Assembly (NCBI GenBank): GCA_950022295.1
Contig: OX465600.1
Location: 308,708,031-308,772,030 of the forward strand
DNA length: 64,000 nt
Direction of reading: 5' to 3'
DNA from: Bromus sterilis
Taxonomy: Eukaryota > Streptophyta > Magnoliopsida > Poales > Poaceae
Shown here: one piece after another, positions 21,891 through 31,589 of the stretch
How positions within the stretch are numbered: the first letter of the stretch is position 1
Layout: every line of letters begins with the position of its first letter
Notes under the pieces: model-generated
Databases searched by the model: none
The model's input: only the letters and a program-made list of their open reading frames with translations
Told to the model about the DNA's origin: nothing
Program-made: the position numbers and the translations under genes

Positions 21891-24098
21891 TTTTTTTGGA
21901 TAAAGGGCTTTATTACTCAAAAGGTTTAAGTAAGTATACCCGGCCTCTGCATAGCTAAGATGCACACAGCCGCAAGTCACCAAAAGGAAACAAAAAAGAG
22001 TGTACGACAAGTTACAAATGAAAGAACTATCGCCACTCAAGGTAGCTCTATGTGTGATCACGCGGCCACCCATGTTGGATAAAAATATCCCTCGCCACCG
22101 CTTCCAGTCGTGCACACGCCTCCATAAAAAGGCCTCGATATTTCACTCGTTGTAAGATGGACCACGAACGAAGAATACCCGTACGTCGATAAAAAACCTG
22201 CAAACAAGTGAAATTTTTATCCGAAAAGATCTTGTCATTTCTACATAGCCAGAGCGACCATATTATGGCGAGCGCTCCTACCGTAAGAATGGTTTTAAGT
22301 TTATTATCTATCCCGTTAAGCCAATTGCCAAAGATATTAGCAATGGATGTGGGTTGATATAAGTTTGAAGCCATTTGGATAGCTGGCCAAATAGAACGTG
22401 CAACCTTGCAAGTGAAGAATAGATGTTTTATTGTCTCATCATGAGCACATGAAACACATTTCTTACTCCCTTGCCAGTTGCGCTTGACAAGATTATCTTT
22501 CGTTAGAATGATACCTTTTCGAAGATACCATGCAAAGACTTTAATATTTAGAGGTATCTTCATTTGCCATATTTTATAATTACCATCGACTGGTATTTCA
22601 GGTTGGACAAGCGCCCTATACATAGAATCAACAGAGAATTTTCCATTCCAATTGAGATTCCATCGAAACTCATCGTGGCCTTGTGACAGCTGCACTACCG
22701 CTAACTGTTCTAGCAAGGAATTCGAAGACGCTAGTCTAGGACCGATTAAGTCTCTCCTGAATGCAACATTAGGGGGTGACTCTTGCATGACCGTGGCCAG
22801 CGTATCTCCCTATGTCGCATAATGTTATATAGGGTCGGATATTGATCTCGGAATGTGGCATTTCCTAGCCATATATCCTCCCAAAATCTTATCTCTGACC
22901 CGTCCTTAATCTTGAAAACCCCAAAGCGATAAAAGTCTTTCTTTGTCGCCATGAGTCCAGCCCAAAAATGTGAATATCCAGGCTTCCAAACAACCTGAGA
23001 TAATGTTTTTGTGCCGATGTACTTTCGCTTAAGGAGAGATTGCCAGACACCATCCGAGGTCAATAGCTTATATAGCCACTTACTGAGGAGAGCAGAGTTC
23101 TTGACCTGAAGGTCATGAATACCCAACCCCCGTTGGTCTTTCGGATGGAAAACAATATTCCACCTGGTCAGTCGATACTTCTTCTACTCGTTATCGCCTT
23201 GCCGAAAGAATCTCGATCGGAAATAATCCAATCTATGTAAGACCCCTTTAGGTAGCTGAAAGAATGATATCATATACAGTACCATGTTGGTTAAAACTGA
23301 GTTTATGAGTATCAATCTTCCACCCAAGGACAACAACTTTCCTTTCCAACTAGCTAGCCTTTTTTGCAAACGTTCTTCGACGTGCTTCCATTCTGCATTA
23401 GTCAGTCTCCTATAATGTATGGGTATCCCCAAATACTTAATAGGGAATTGACCTTGCTCGCATCCGAATATCTCGGCATATTGAGCTGCTGCATCCTGGG
23501 CCTCACCGAAACAAAACAATTCACTTTTATGGAAGTTAATCTTCAGTCCGGATAACTGCTCGAATGCTGATAATATTAATTTCAGATTCAATGCTTTATC
23601 TAGATCATGTTCCGTAAAAAAATTATGTCGCCCGCATATTGAAGAATAGATAATCCCCCATCCACTAGATGTGGGACTACTCCCTCAATTTGGCCGTCTA
23701 GCTTGGCGCGTTCAATCATGATCGCTAACATATCAGCCACAATATTAAACAATATGGGCGATAAAGGATCACGTTGCCTTAATCCATTTTTGGTTTGGAA
23801 GAAGCGTCCGATTTCATCATTGACGTTAACGACAACACTTCCTCCCGAAACACAACTATGGATCAAACCATATCACTCCTCTGAAAAACCTTTCATTCTC
23901 AGAGTTTGTTGGAGGAACGACCACTTAACTTTATCATAAGCCTTTTCAAAGTCAATCTTAAAAATGACTCCGTTATGCTTTTTAGTGTGCATCTCATGAA
24001 CGGTCTCGTGTAAGACCACGACTCCATCAAGGACACAGATGTATATGAAAATTTAAACCTTTTGGGCCAAATGGATAAACCGCAAGAAATAATTTAAT
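21891..24098 (-). mobile_element. LINE, 5'-truncated, with 11-bp target duplication and scrambled 5' junction
   Basis: Minus-strand LINE with its 3' poly(A) at 21891-21897 (T run on plus) just after an AATAAA-like signal. AGCAACAAGCA flanks it exactly at 21880-21890 and 24099-24109. Recognisable LINE coding runs up to about 24026. The remaining 24027-24098 is a patchwork copied from the right flank (24141-24209). Coding content is reverse transcriptase palm to zf-RVT, in several frames. Confidence 0.88.
22048..23866 (-). pseudogene. LINE ORF2 fragment: reverse transcriptase palm, thumb and zf-RVT
   Basis: Four minus-strand frames in the right order. 23600-23866 has GRFFQTKNGLRQRDPLSPILF and QYAGDIIF, corresponding to GLRQGDPLSP and the catalytic YADD box; the box reads YAGD, losing one catalytic aspartate. 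23184-23591 has QLSGLKINFHKSELFCFGEA and FPIKYLGIPIHYRRL. 22746-23126 has MGIHDLQVKNSALLSKWLYKL and IRFWEDIWLG. 22048-22788 is an open frame of 246 codons with the zf-RVT domain (CVSCAHDETIKHLFFTC). The frame changes and catalytic loss show an inactive copy. Confidence 0.85.
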
Positions 24099-24589
24099 AG
24101 CAACAAGCATACAAGCGAGCAAGCACAAGTAATAATATATAAATGGATAAACCGCAATTAAGTCAAGGACACAGATGTATATGAAGCATTAAACCTTTTG
24201 GGCCAAATGCCAATCTCCGTTGAAGAGGCGCCCAAGACAAATCCTCGAGTGTCATCAAGTGACTCATCTTATTCTTTCTTTGGATCATCTAAACAATTTG
24301 GGTTAGTCATTCATTAATCCAGTGTCTTTTGGTGTTGGACGGCCGCCGACTAGGATCCCGCCTCCCAAAAACAATCATAATAAATGAGTCAATTTGCATT
24401 TTTGTCGGATCAAGTTAGGAACAAAGATATATCGTTTTCTTAATGTCTTGGTACAAAAAAATGTGTAGGCATTTTTTTTCTCTATCAACTATTTCCTCTG
24501 TTTTAAAATAACTTTCAACAGAGGGAGTACATTAATCGAAACTGAAGGCTGGCCAATTTAAATTTTTTTAAAGCTGCAAAAACATAAAT

Positions 24590-24650
24590 AACACTGTATA
24601 TCTTAACTAGGAATCGTTTACGTAGCAAGCAACGAATCTCTTTGACCAAG
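24590..24650 (+). promoter_or_regulatory. Upstream block shared with ATL copy 2, with W-box
   Basis: CACTGTATATCTTAACTAGG followed by GAATCGTTTACGTAGCAAGC aligns with 20216-20275. It ends in TTGACC (24642-24647), a perfect W-box core. A TATA-like TATATATATC lies at about 24780-24789, 36-46 bp before the ATG. Confidence 0.6.
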
Positions 24651-24825
24651 AAACAACAACAATAAAAAGTAATGGTAAGACGTGTGATGCTAGCTAGAAT
24701 GATCATTTAGCGTGTTAATTATACTCCGACATGGGGCACTGTGTGCAGCCTGCCGCTCGACGCGCGTACAAAAGTAGAGTATATATATCTGCGGTGGCAC
24801 GATCAGATTTGTTGCTGTGATCGCC

Positions 24826-25251
24826 ATGTCTAGAGAGAGCTTGCTGATCTGCGCCTCCGTAGCCGTGCTTCTCCTGCTCTCCCTCCTCACCTTCTTCTGC
24901 TCCAGCCGGCAGCAACATCAGGGGCACGGAGACATCGAGCTCGCCTGCGGATCTACCACAGCGGGGATCGACGAGGCCGTGTTAGCGGCGTACCCAACCT
25001 TGGTGTATGCGTCGCCAAGATGCGTCGACAACGTTCAGCCTGCGGATGCGTGGACCGACGGCGGCGATCATCCACGAGACCACACGGCTTGCGCGGTGTG
25101 CCTGGCCGAGTACGCGGACGGCGACGAGCTTCGGCGGCTGCCCGGCTGCGCGCACGCGTTCCACCAGCGGTGTGTCGATGAGTGGCTACGCCGGCGGCCT
25201 AGCTGCCCGCTCTGCCGGGCGTCGCCGGCTTGCCGTAGTCCACCGCCGTGA
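24826..25251 (+). CDS. ATL-type RING-H2 finger protein, putative E3 ubiquitin ligase (copy 3)
   Basis: Intronless, 141 residues from the ATG at 24826 (the preceding in-frame GTG was rejected as a start because copies 1 and 2 also begin at ATG in this position). One transmembrane segment at about 5-25, then GID at 47-49 with the family block EAVLAAYPTLVY, a short linker, and a RING-H2 with C89, C92, C108, H110, H113, C116, C127 and C130. DEW and RPSCPLC match copy 1 exactly. The C-terminal tail is a proline-rich stub. It is the shortest of the three, mainly in the linker. Copies 1 and 3 share AEYADGDELR before the third ligand, while copies 2 and 3 share their N-terminus and upstream block, so gene conversion or stepwise duplication is possible. 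It likely acts as a membrane-anchored E3 ligase; substrates unknown. Confidence 0.93.
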   Translation: MSRESLLICASVAVLLLLSLLTFFCSSRQQHQGHGDIELACGSTTAGIDEAVLAAYPTLVYASPRCVDNVQPADAWTDGGDHPRDHTACAVCLAEYADGDELRRLPGCAHAFHQRCVDEWLRRRPSCPLCRASPACRSPPP

Positions 25252-27266
25252 AGAATTCCTGAACCGGCACGGCGTCAGCGTGGAGCCAAGATAGGTTGTC
25301 TGTTGTGGGTGGCGTCTGGGGACCGTTTCGTAGGGCGGCAACAGATGGTGTAGGCAGCTAGTTTGCCTGCGCACTCTAATTTTTTTTCCAAATAGTTTGC
25401 CTGCTTGAGTACTTGGGTGGCGTCTGGGTACCATGTTTTCTAGAGTATAAAGTACATGTAAGAGACAATTTCTGCTAGGTGATAACTTAGGTTCTAAAAT
25501 ATTGGGCTCACAACAAGAGTATCCGTCCTAAAAGACAGTGTATAGTGCATCAATATACATATTTTCATAAGGTCTAGCCATTCTAAAAATTGCTCGCAGC
25601 CAATGTAACTCTTGTCTATTGAGATGTACTCAAGAGGATGACGACAAGAATGGGATACCCAACAAAACATGGACTCCTGGAGAAGGGAAATGTAAAGCAT
25701 TATAGAAAATATTAGATATTTCATATCCCTCGGACCATCTAACCACAATGCTACAACCATAGAACACTACAAACAAATTAAAGTTTTACTCAAGCCAATT
25801 TTTTATACCAACAATTTGTATATAAAATAGCAATAGCTTAATATATATAATCGACGCTAGCTGAAACTGCTTCATAAACATTTTCTATTAAGCACAAAAT
25901 TATAATCCTCAAACTGTGCACAAAAAAAAAAACTGTGCACAGAATTTGGAATTTAATCCCTTACGATGTACTACTGAAAGATGTCACTGTAACTTGATGG
26001 GAGAAAACGCAAGACCTAGCATAGCAATATTGTTCTTATGTTTATGTAGCTTTTGTCCAATATGAACTTGTACCAATAAAATTAAAATGATTTGAATTAA
26101 GTACATCACAACACATATGCACTGCTGCATCTTTAGAAACAAGGCATTGTATGGAGAACTTAGTAACTTAATAGGTTGTATGAAGATGCAAGAAAAAAAT
26201 ATAGTGAGGCAGTACTATACATTTGGCCTTAGTCGAAAGAAAGATGGAGAAAAAGGTGTGCGTTCATCTTAACTGAGACATGTCCAAATTTACTAAGAGT
26301 GGATCTAGGAGGGTTTCAACTAAATAGTGTGTAGATACATTCAAATTTAAACAAATTTGTGACAACCTTTTCGGGGCGGAGGGAATACTATAATTTAAGC
26401 CAAACCAAGCTAGTGCACTGATGACACTGGATGGCAAAGCTGCAAAATGATAACATAAAATTCAGAAATGTTTTGGATTATTCGTGGACAATATAAATAT
26501 ATACGTACAACACAAAGCTACATTCTCTATCCACCTAAAAGCAATTTACCAATGATCGATAACACATAATTTGAATGTTATCAAAATGCACAGGGGGAAA
26601 CGCAAAAAAGAATAAACAATTAAACATGCACTTACGTATTCATTCCTAACAGCAATAGTAGCATCGTTCAAGTCCACCGCTAATTATACCATCGCCGCGA
26701 ACGGCTCTAGTACGCTTATATTGATTAAATAATTATTACTATTGTTGTGGGTTTTTTGCGGACATGCTCCTCTACAAAATTTCAGTTGCAACCAAACCTG
26801 AAAACCACATAGACTCACAAAGAGACTTGTTCATAGGCAAACCACAAGAGAGGAATAAATACGTCTTAGCACATACATTTGCTTGGTATTAAATTTTCTA
26901 GTTATTTTCAATGTGAACTATATATACTTCTGATTCATTGTCCAGTTTAGGATAACAATCAGATCAGGCAAAAATGTTATAAATGCAACAAAGAAAATAA
27001 TTTCTGAAAATAAATCCACAAGTTGTTTTCAATGGTTGAGAACTTGAGATAACACACTGTTATAACATAACTTACCATAATATCCAAATATAACTATGTT
27101 TATTTTCTTTGACCTGTTTTCTTTAAAGCATGAACAGTGATCATGGCATCATGCATAATTTCCTGGACAGTTCATAAAGAGGCCTCCTACTCTGCCACAA
27201 CACGGATCCATTGTATATCATACAATTAGGAACGCTAAACCTTAAAGTTGGAGGAGCTGGAGTTTC
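25252..27266. other. AT-rich intergenic DNA with degenerate Stowaway-like traces
   Basis: 3' flank of ATL copy 3, with the phrase GGGTGGCGTCTGGG duplicated near 25299 and 25419. GGCGGAGGGAATAC near 26376 looks like a decayed Stowaway MITE end (GGAGGGAGTA), but its partner end is not clear. No gene recognised. Confidence 0.4.
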
Positions 27267-27677
27267 CACTAGTAGAAAACAGGGCTTTGGTTCAGACCTG
27301 GCCAGCCCATTAGTTCCGGTTCAGGCACGAGCCGGGACCCATGGGGGCATAAGTCCCGGTTCGTGCGCCTAGGGCGCCGGCCGGGCCTCGTGGGGCACTG
27401 GTCCCGATTCGTCTGGACCTATTAGTCCCGGTTCCAGACACGAACCGGGACGTATGGGCCTCCATCCATTGGTCCCGGTTCGTAGATAAAACCGGGACTA
27501 AAGGTTGGCCATTAGTCCGGGTTCCAGCTACGAACCGGGACCAATGGATGGCGCTTCGTCTTCCCGCGCTTCGTCCCGAGGCGGTTTCTTTTCCCATGCG
27601 CGTGCGGCCTCCAACCATTGGTCCCGGTTCGTAGCTGGAACCGGGACTAAAGGATGACGTCGCTTCGTCTTCCGCGT

Positions 27678-27751
27678 GCGCCCGACGAGCTTCCCATGCG
27701 CGTGCGGCGCGGGTTGGGAAGCCGCACGCGCATGGGAAGCTCGTCGGGCGC
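27678..27751. repeat. Perfect 31-bp inverted repeat (hairpin) upstream of the CACTA ORF
   Basis: Arms 27678-27708 and 27721-27751 are exact reverse complements with a 12-base loop. The arm start GCGCCCGACGAGCTTC recurs in direct orientation near 27751-27766 and 27830-27845. The hairpin ends about 20 bp before the TATA box CTATAAATAG (27773-27782). Confidence 0.9.
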
Positions 27752-27855
27752 GCGCCCGACGAGCTTCTTAGGCTATAAATAGACGAAGGCCGGGAGCACT
27801 CATCTCATCTCATCTTCCCTTCTCATCCCTCGCGCCCGACGAGCTTCTCGCCGCC

Positions 27856-28295
27856 ATGTCGGGGTCGCCGCTACGATGGCCGTCCGACTCCGACACCCCG
27901 TCGGACGAGGACAATTCCGAAAGGCGCAAGTTTTGGGACCCGCCTCCGAAGCGGCAGCCTCGACAGCGCGTGAGACGATCGTGCGCCGCCGTCGACAGAC
28001 CCCCCCCCCCCCCCCCCCCCCCGCCGACGACAGCCCGCCCCCCACCGACGACCCGCTAGAACGGCTGGCGACGCTGGAACGGCTGGAGGCGCAAGAACTT
28101 CGCCGTGCCGATCGTGCGGAGAAGTCCCGCGCGAACCTGGCGAAGGCGAGAGCCAAGAAGAAGGAGAAGAAGAGGCCCGAGATGACGGCGCGTGTGGAGG
28201 CGAAAGTCGCGTCGGAGGCGGCCACCAAGCGGGCGGCGCCCAGCGATGACGATGAGGGCGCCGGGACCTCCGCCAAGAAGCAGAAGATCGAGTAG
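27856..28295 (+). pseudogene. Small basic/acidic ORF inside the CACTA element, frameshifted at a poly-C run
   Basis: A TATA box (27773-27782), an ATG at 27856 in a good context (GCCGCCATG) and an AATAAA signal near 28343 frame this coding-like unit. The first 48 codons give an acidic-serine start (SDSDTPSDEDNSERR) and a basic segment. They run into 23 consecutive C residues (28000-28022), after which the frame closes at 28059. In another frame the sequence stays open to 28295 and reads as a heptad-like helix (ERLATLERLEAQELRR) and a lysine-rich tail ending GAGTSAKKQKIE, a nuclear-localisation-like end. The two parts together would be about 146 residues. Homopolymer slippage (biological or sequencing) is the likely cause of the break. 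I do not recognise the family. Confidence 0.5.
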
Positions 28296-28564
28296 TTTAG
28301 CTCTAGTCGTTAGATTAGACGCTTCTAGCTTCGATCTTCTGTAATAAAATATTATGAATTATATATATATTGTTGGTTTGTTAATCGTGATTGTTTTTTT
28401 GTTAATCATGACATCATTGTTGTTTGTTAATCGTGATTGTTTTTTAATAATTGTTTGGAATTTAAAAAATTAAATCATGTGATATCAAGACCTAAGGGTT
28501 ATAACGATTGATATCACTATTGTCAGGAAAACAACAAGTGCAGACTTGAAAACTAGGGGAGATA

Positions 28565-28628
28565 GAACCTGAAAGATAAGCATGCTCGGGCTGGAGTAGT
28601 GAGAGGATGGGTGACCGGCCGGGAAGTT
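28565..28628 (+). other. 5S rRNA-derived segment with A box and C box
   Basis: Matches the 3' half of plant 5S rRNA, including AAGATAAGCATGCTC for the A box (5S: AAGTTAAGCGTGCTT), GAGTAGTG, and an intact C-box core AGGATGGGTGACC followed by GGGAAGT. It lacks the 5' half of 5S, so it is not an rRNA gene. It points toward the right TIR, whose end is about 350 bp away. The same type of segment is present in the larger CACTA at 31321-31385. Confidence 0.8.
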
Positions 28629-28975
28629 AGATGATTTGGAATGAGTGTTGATTAATCCATATTAGAGATTAGAGATTAAATTCTGAAGCAGTGAGGAGGG
28701 GTGATTAAAGATTAAATTGTCAAATAATTCAAAGATTCGAAAATGAAAAAAATTCAAAAATATATAAAAAAAGAAACAAATTTTGAAAAAATTCCTTTAG
28801 TCTCGGTTTTTAACATCAACCGGGACTAAAGGTCCTTCAGCCCTCGCTCCAGCCGGCTTCCACGTGGAGGCCCATCTGTAGGTTCTGGGCTTTAGTACGA
28901 CCCTTTAGTCCCGGTTCCAGAACCGGAACAGAAGGCCCTATAAAACCGGGACAAATGGGCCTTTTTCTACTAGTA

Positions 28976-30942
28976 ATTCTTTGCTGAATTCAGTCGAGGC
29001 GTAGCGACGTGGCATCGAGCAGTTGCGTCCAGGCCCGTTCGAGGAGTGTTGCGGCCATCACAGCTGCCACGGGCAGTGCAGAACGGGCATGAAGTTGTCC
29101 CAGCCCATGTAGTTACTTGTACGTGTATAGATCCCTTAGGTCGCCCATTGTAAGAGCTTCAAAAACTAATGAGACTCTCAAGGCGACCAGCGCCTCACCT
29201 CGTCCTCCTGGAATAGGTACATGCTCCAAGTGGAGCGAATCCGTGAGGGTGGATCAAAATAGCCGTACCTGCCCATATCTGGTGCGATGGCGTAGTATCC
29301 AGCACGTTGTGGCCGTGTAGGAGAAGAGGGTGCCAAATCTTAAACTTGTGAAGGACGGGGAGCAAGTGAGGAGACGAATCGGCCGCTCTCTCCATTGCCC
29401 ATTTTTGTAGGTCTCCCTATTGCCGCAACCTGCGTTCACCAGCAGAGCAACAACGACGCATCACTACCAATATAAAAGACTCACAGTGGCAGATCCAAAA
29501 CCCAATTTTTTACCCTTAGATTAGGATCTAATGATTGTAATTACTTTAACGATGTCAAACGCTGCGTTTTCGTTTTCGCTACCGCTACTCGATCTCTCGC
29601 TCGCCTCCCTCCCACGTCCCCACCTCCCATGTTCCCCGCACCCACCCACACGCGGCGCCCCAACCCCGCCACGCCCGGCCACCGCCGCCCCTCTGAAGAA
29701 GACGAGCGCCGCCCGCTCTGCCCAGCCACCCCCGCCGGGCCACCGCCGCCCCTTCGGAGACGACCGCCGCCCGCCCCGCCCGTCCACCGCCAGCCCTTGA
29801 CGCCCGTCGCTACTCTCGCCTCCCTCCACGCCCCCCACGGGCAGAATCGACGGGCTCGGCCGCCGCTTGACACTAGGTTTGGATGAAGGTACCTTCTCCA
29901 TTGATGGTGTGTGGATGTCAAAATTCAATCCTCTCTTTGTGCTCTGGCAAGGATGATGAAAGGGGGAGCGGAGCACATGCTTACCAGGGAGTTCGTGATG
30001 ATGGAAAGGAGTTGGCGCTGTGAAGGTGAAGTGTTGGTGGTTTTTCAGTAATGATTTGTGTATTGCAATTTGCATGTCATTTTGGTTTCAACAGCCAACA
30101 TCTCTCTCTTTGTTATCTAAGTCATTTTTGTCTGTGCATTTGAAGTTCTGCTTGTTCAAGAAAGAAAAAATGGACAGAAGAAAGGCCAATAAATTCCTTT
30201 ATAAGATTTTGATGTATGGTTCATGAAACCATATCTTATTTTCGTTTGAACAGCCAACATCTCTCTCTTTGTTATCTTAGTCATTTTTGTCTGTGCTTTT
30301 GAAGTTCTGCTTGTTCAAGAAAGAAAAATGGTCAGAAGAAAGGCCAATATATTTCTTTATAAGATTTTGATGTATGGTTCATGAAACCATATCTTTTCAG
30401 ATTTTTATCCATATGCATTTCAAGAGCTTGCGTTGTTCCTTTACATGAAAACGTCAAAGAAAAAACATCCTTGTTGTGCTGTGTGGATTATGATTATCTT
30501 TAAACAACATGCACCACTACTTTTTGTTGGTGTAGTCATTTCAGATAAGCCTACTATTAAATAACACTCTTAATCTAGAAATGAAGTGGCTATGTGATGG
30601 TTTTTTCCTAATGTGCAGGGCGGTACAGTTGGATAGTTTCTAGGACAATTATGTCTAAGTTCAAGCTCGTATCGTAAAAATATTTTCTACTGTGTTCTAA
30701 AGTTTCTCGGTGAAGTGTAATATGTATGGCCAGTGGTGACACTCATCACCATAAGGCATAGATGCACTAATGATATTATTTCGTGAAGTCAATTTGAAAT
30801 TTGTATCCATTGTGACTAACAATTAAACTTCTCAGGTTGATCTTATTTGTATATTTTGAAACTGTTTACTGATTAGTGTATTGGCTGAGGTAGGTTATGA
30901 AGGTGTTAAGGTGGGTATTTATTGACATAACCCCGATGCAGC
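28976..30942. other. Intergenic DNA between the two CACTA elements, with a GC-rich island
   Basis: 29530-29880 is GC- and proline-codon-rich, with overlapping open frames on both strands and no recognised domain. It could be a decayed first exon, but I cannot support a gene. The rest is AT-rich and includes the 159-bp tandem duplication listed separately. Confidence 0.4.
30080..30395. repeat. Tandem duplication, 159-bp period, two copies
   Basis: ACAGCCAACATCTCTCTCTT starts at 30091 and again at 30250. Both copies run through GAAGTTCTGCTTGTTCAAG to GGTTCATGAAACCATATCTT with only a few substitutions and a short A-run difference. Confidence 0.9.
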
Positions 30943-31320
30943 CACTAGTGGACAGACCCCCATATTGTCCCGGTTCATAAGGGCCTTTGGTCCCGGTTTC
31001 ACATCCGGGACCAATAACTCGGGACTAATGATGGTCCCGGTTGGCCCACGAACCGGGACCGAAGAGGCTCCACGTGGCCAGGAGCGCAGCGAGAGGGGAG
31101 TGGTCATTTGTCCCGGTTGATAGGAAGAACCGGGACCGAAGAGGGGTCATTGGTCTCGGTTGACAGGAAGAACCGGGACCGAAGAGGCTCCATTTTCTGA
31201 TTTTTTCCATTTATTTATTTTGTTTTCCATTTTATTACTTATTACTTATTATTAATTATTAATTATTCTTAATCTAAGATCATTATGGTTAATCTCAAAT
31301 CAAATTGACCTTCATGGTCA

Positions 31321-31385
31321 AACTTCCCCAAGGGTCACCCATCCTCACACTACTCTAGTCCCAGCACGCTTAACTTCTCAGTTCC
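31321..31385 (-). other. 5S rRNA-derived segment with A box and C box, facing the left TIR
   Basis: On the minus strand it reads GGAACTGAGAAGTTAAGCGT, then GCTGGGACTAGAGTAGTG, then AGGATGGGTGACCCTTGGGG and AAGTT. The A box (AAGTTAAGCGTGCT) and C-box core (AGGATGGGTGACC) match plant 5S rRNA almost perfectly. It is a 3'-half fragment only, about 380 bp inside the left terminus and pointing outward. Confidence 0.85.
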
Positions 31386-31589
31386 ATTCAACACCTACCC
31401 CAACTCGCTTAACACACACTTGTTGATATATGTATCATATCAATCCTATTAAACCTTGTTGATGTTTAGGACCTTGTTGATGTCTATGTTGTGATGAAAT
31501 TTTTTTTAAAAATTGAAACTTCCCGATCGGTTACCTATTATATTTTAAATGTTTTTAAATTATTATTTTGAAAAAATATATTTCTTTTA
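31386..31589. other. CACTA subterminal DNA between 5S-like segment and tandem array
   Basis: AT-rich. The part next to the 5S-like segment (about 31386-31450, read on the minus strand: ACAAGTGTGTGTTAAGC and so on) resembles the sequence before the 5S-like segment in the smaller CACTA (28505-28565). The shared module is therefore longer than the 5S part alone. Confidence 0.5.

Larger units (their letters stand above)
27267..28975 (+). mobile_element. Non-autonomous CACTA-like DNA transposon, 1.7 kb
   Basis: The left end begins CACTAGTAGAAAACAGGGC. The right end, read inward, is TACTAGTAGAAAAAGGCCC, so the TIRs match with a G-to-A change at the outermost base. TTC precedes the left end, and TTC occurs one base beyond the right end, consistent with a 3-bp duplication and a small change. 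Both ends carry many short subterminal repeats of the CCCGGTTC/GAACCGGG type in inverted pairs, as CACTA elements do. Inside are a perfect hairpin (27678-27751), a TATA box, a short ORF and a 5S-rRNA-like segment. No transposase. Confidence 0.75.

Noticed and set aside
24491..24530. Possible intact Stowaway MITE
   Set aside because: CCTCTGTTTTA and ACAGAGGGAGTAC form ends only 40 bp apart; at most an internally deleted remnant, too short to call.
28565..28628. Possible functional 5S rRNA gene
   Set aside because: Only the 3' half is present and it is inside a transposon; no tandem 5S spacer structure.
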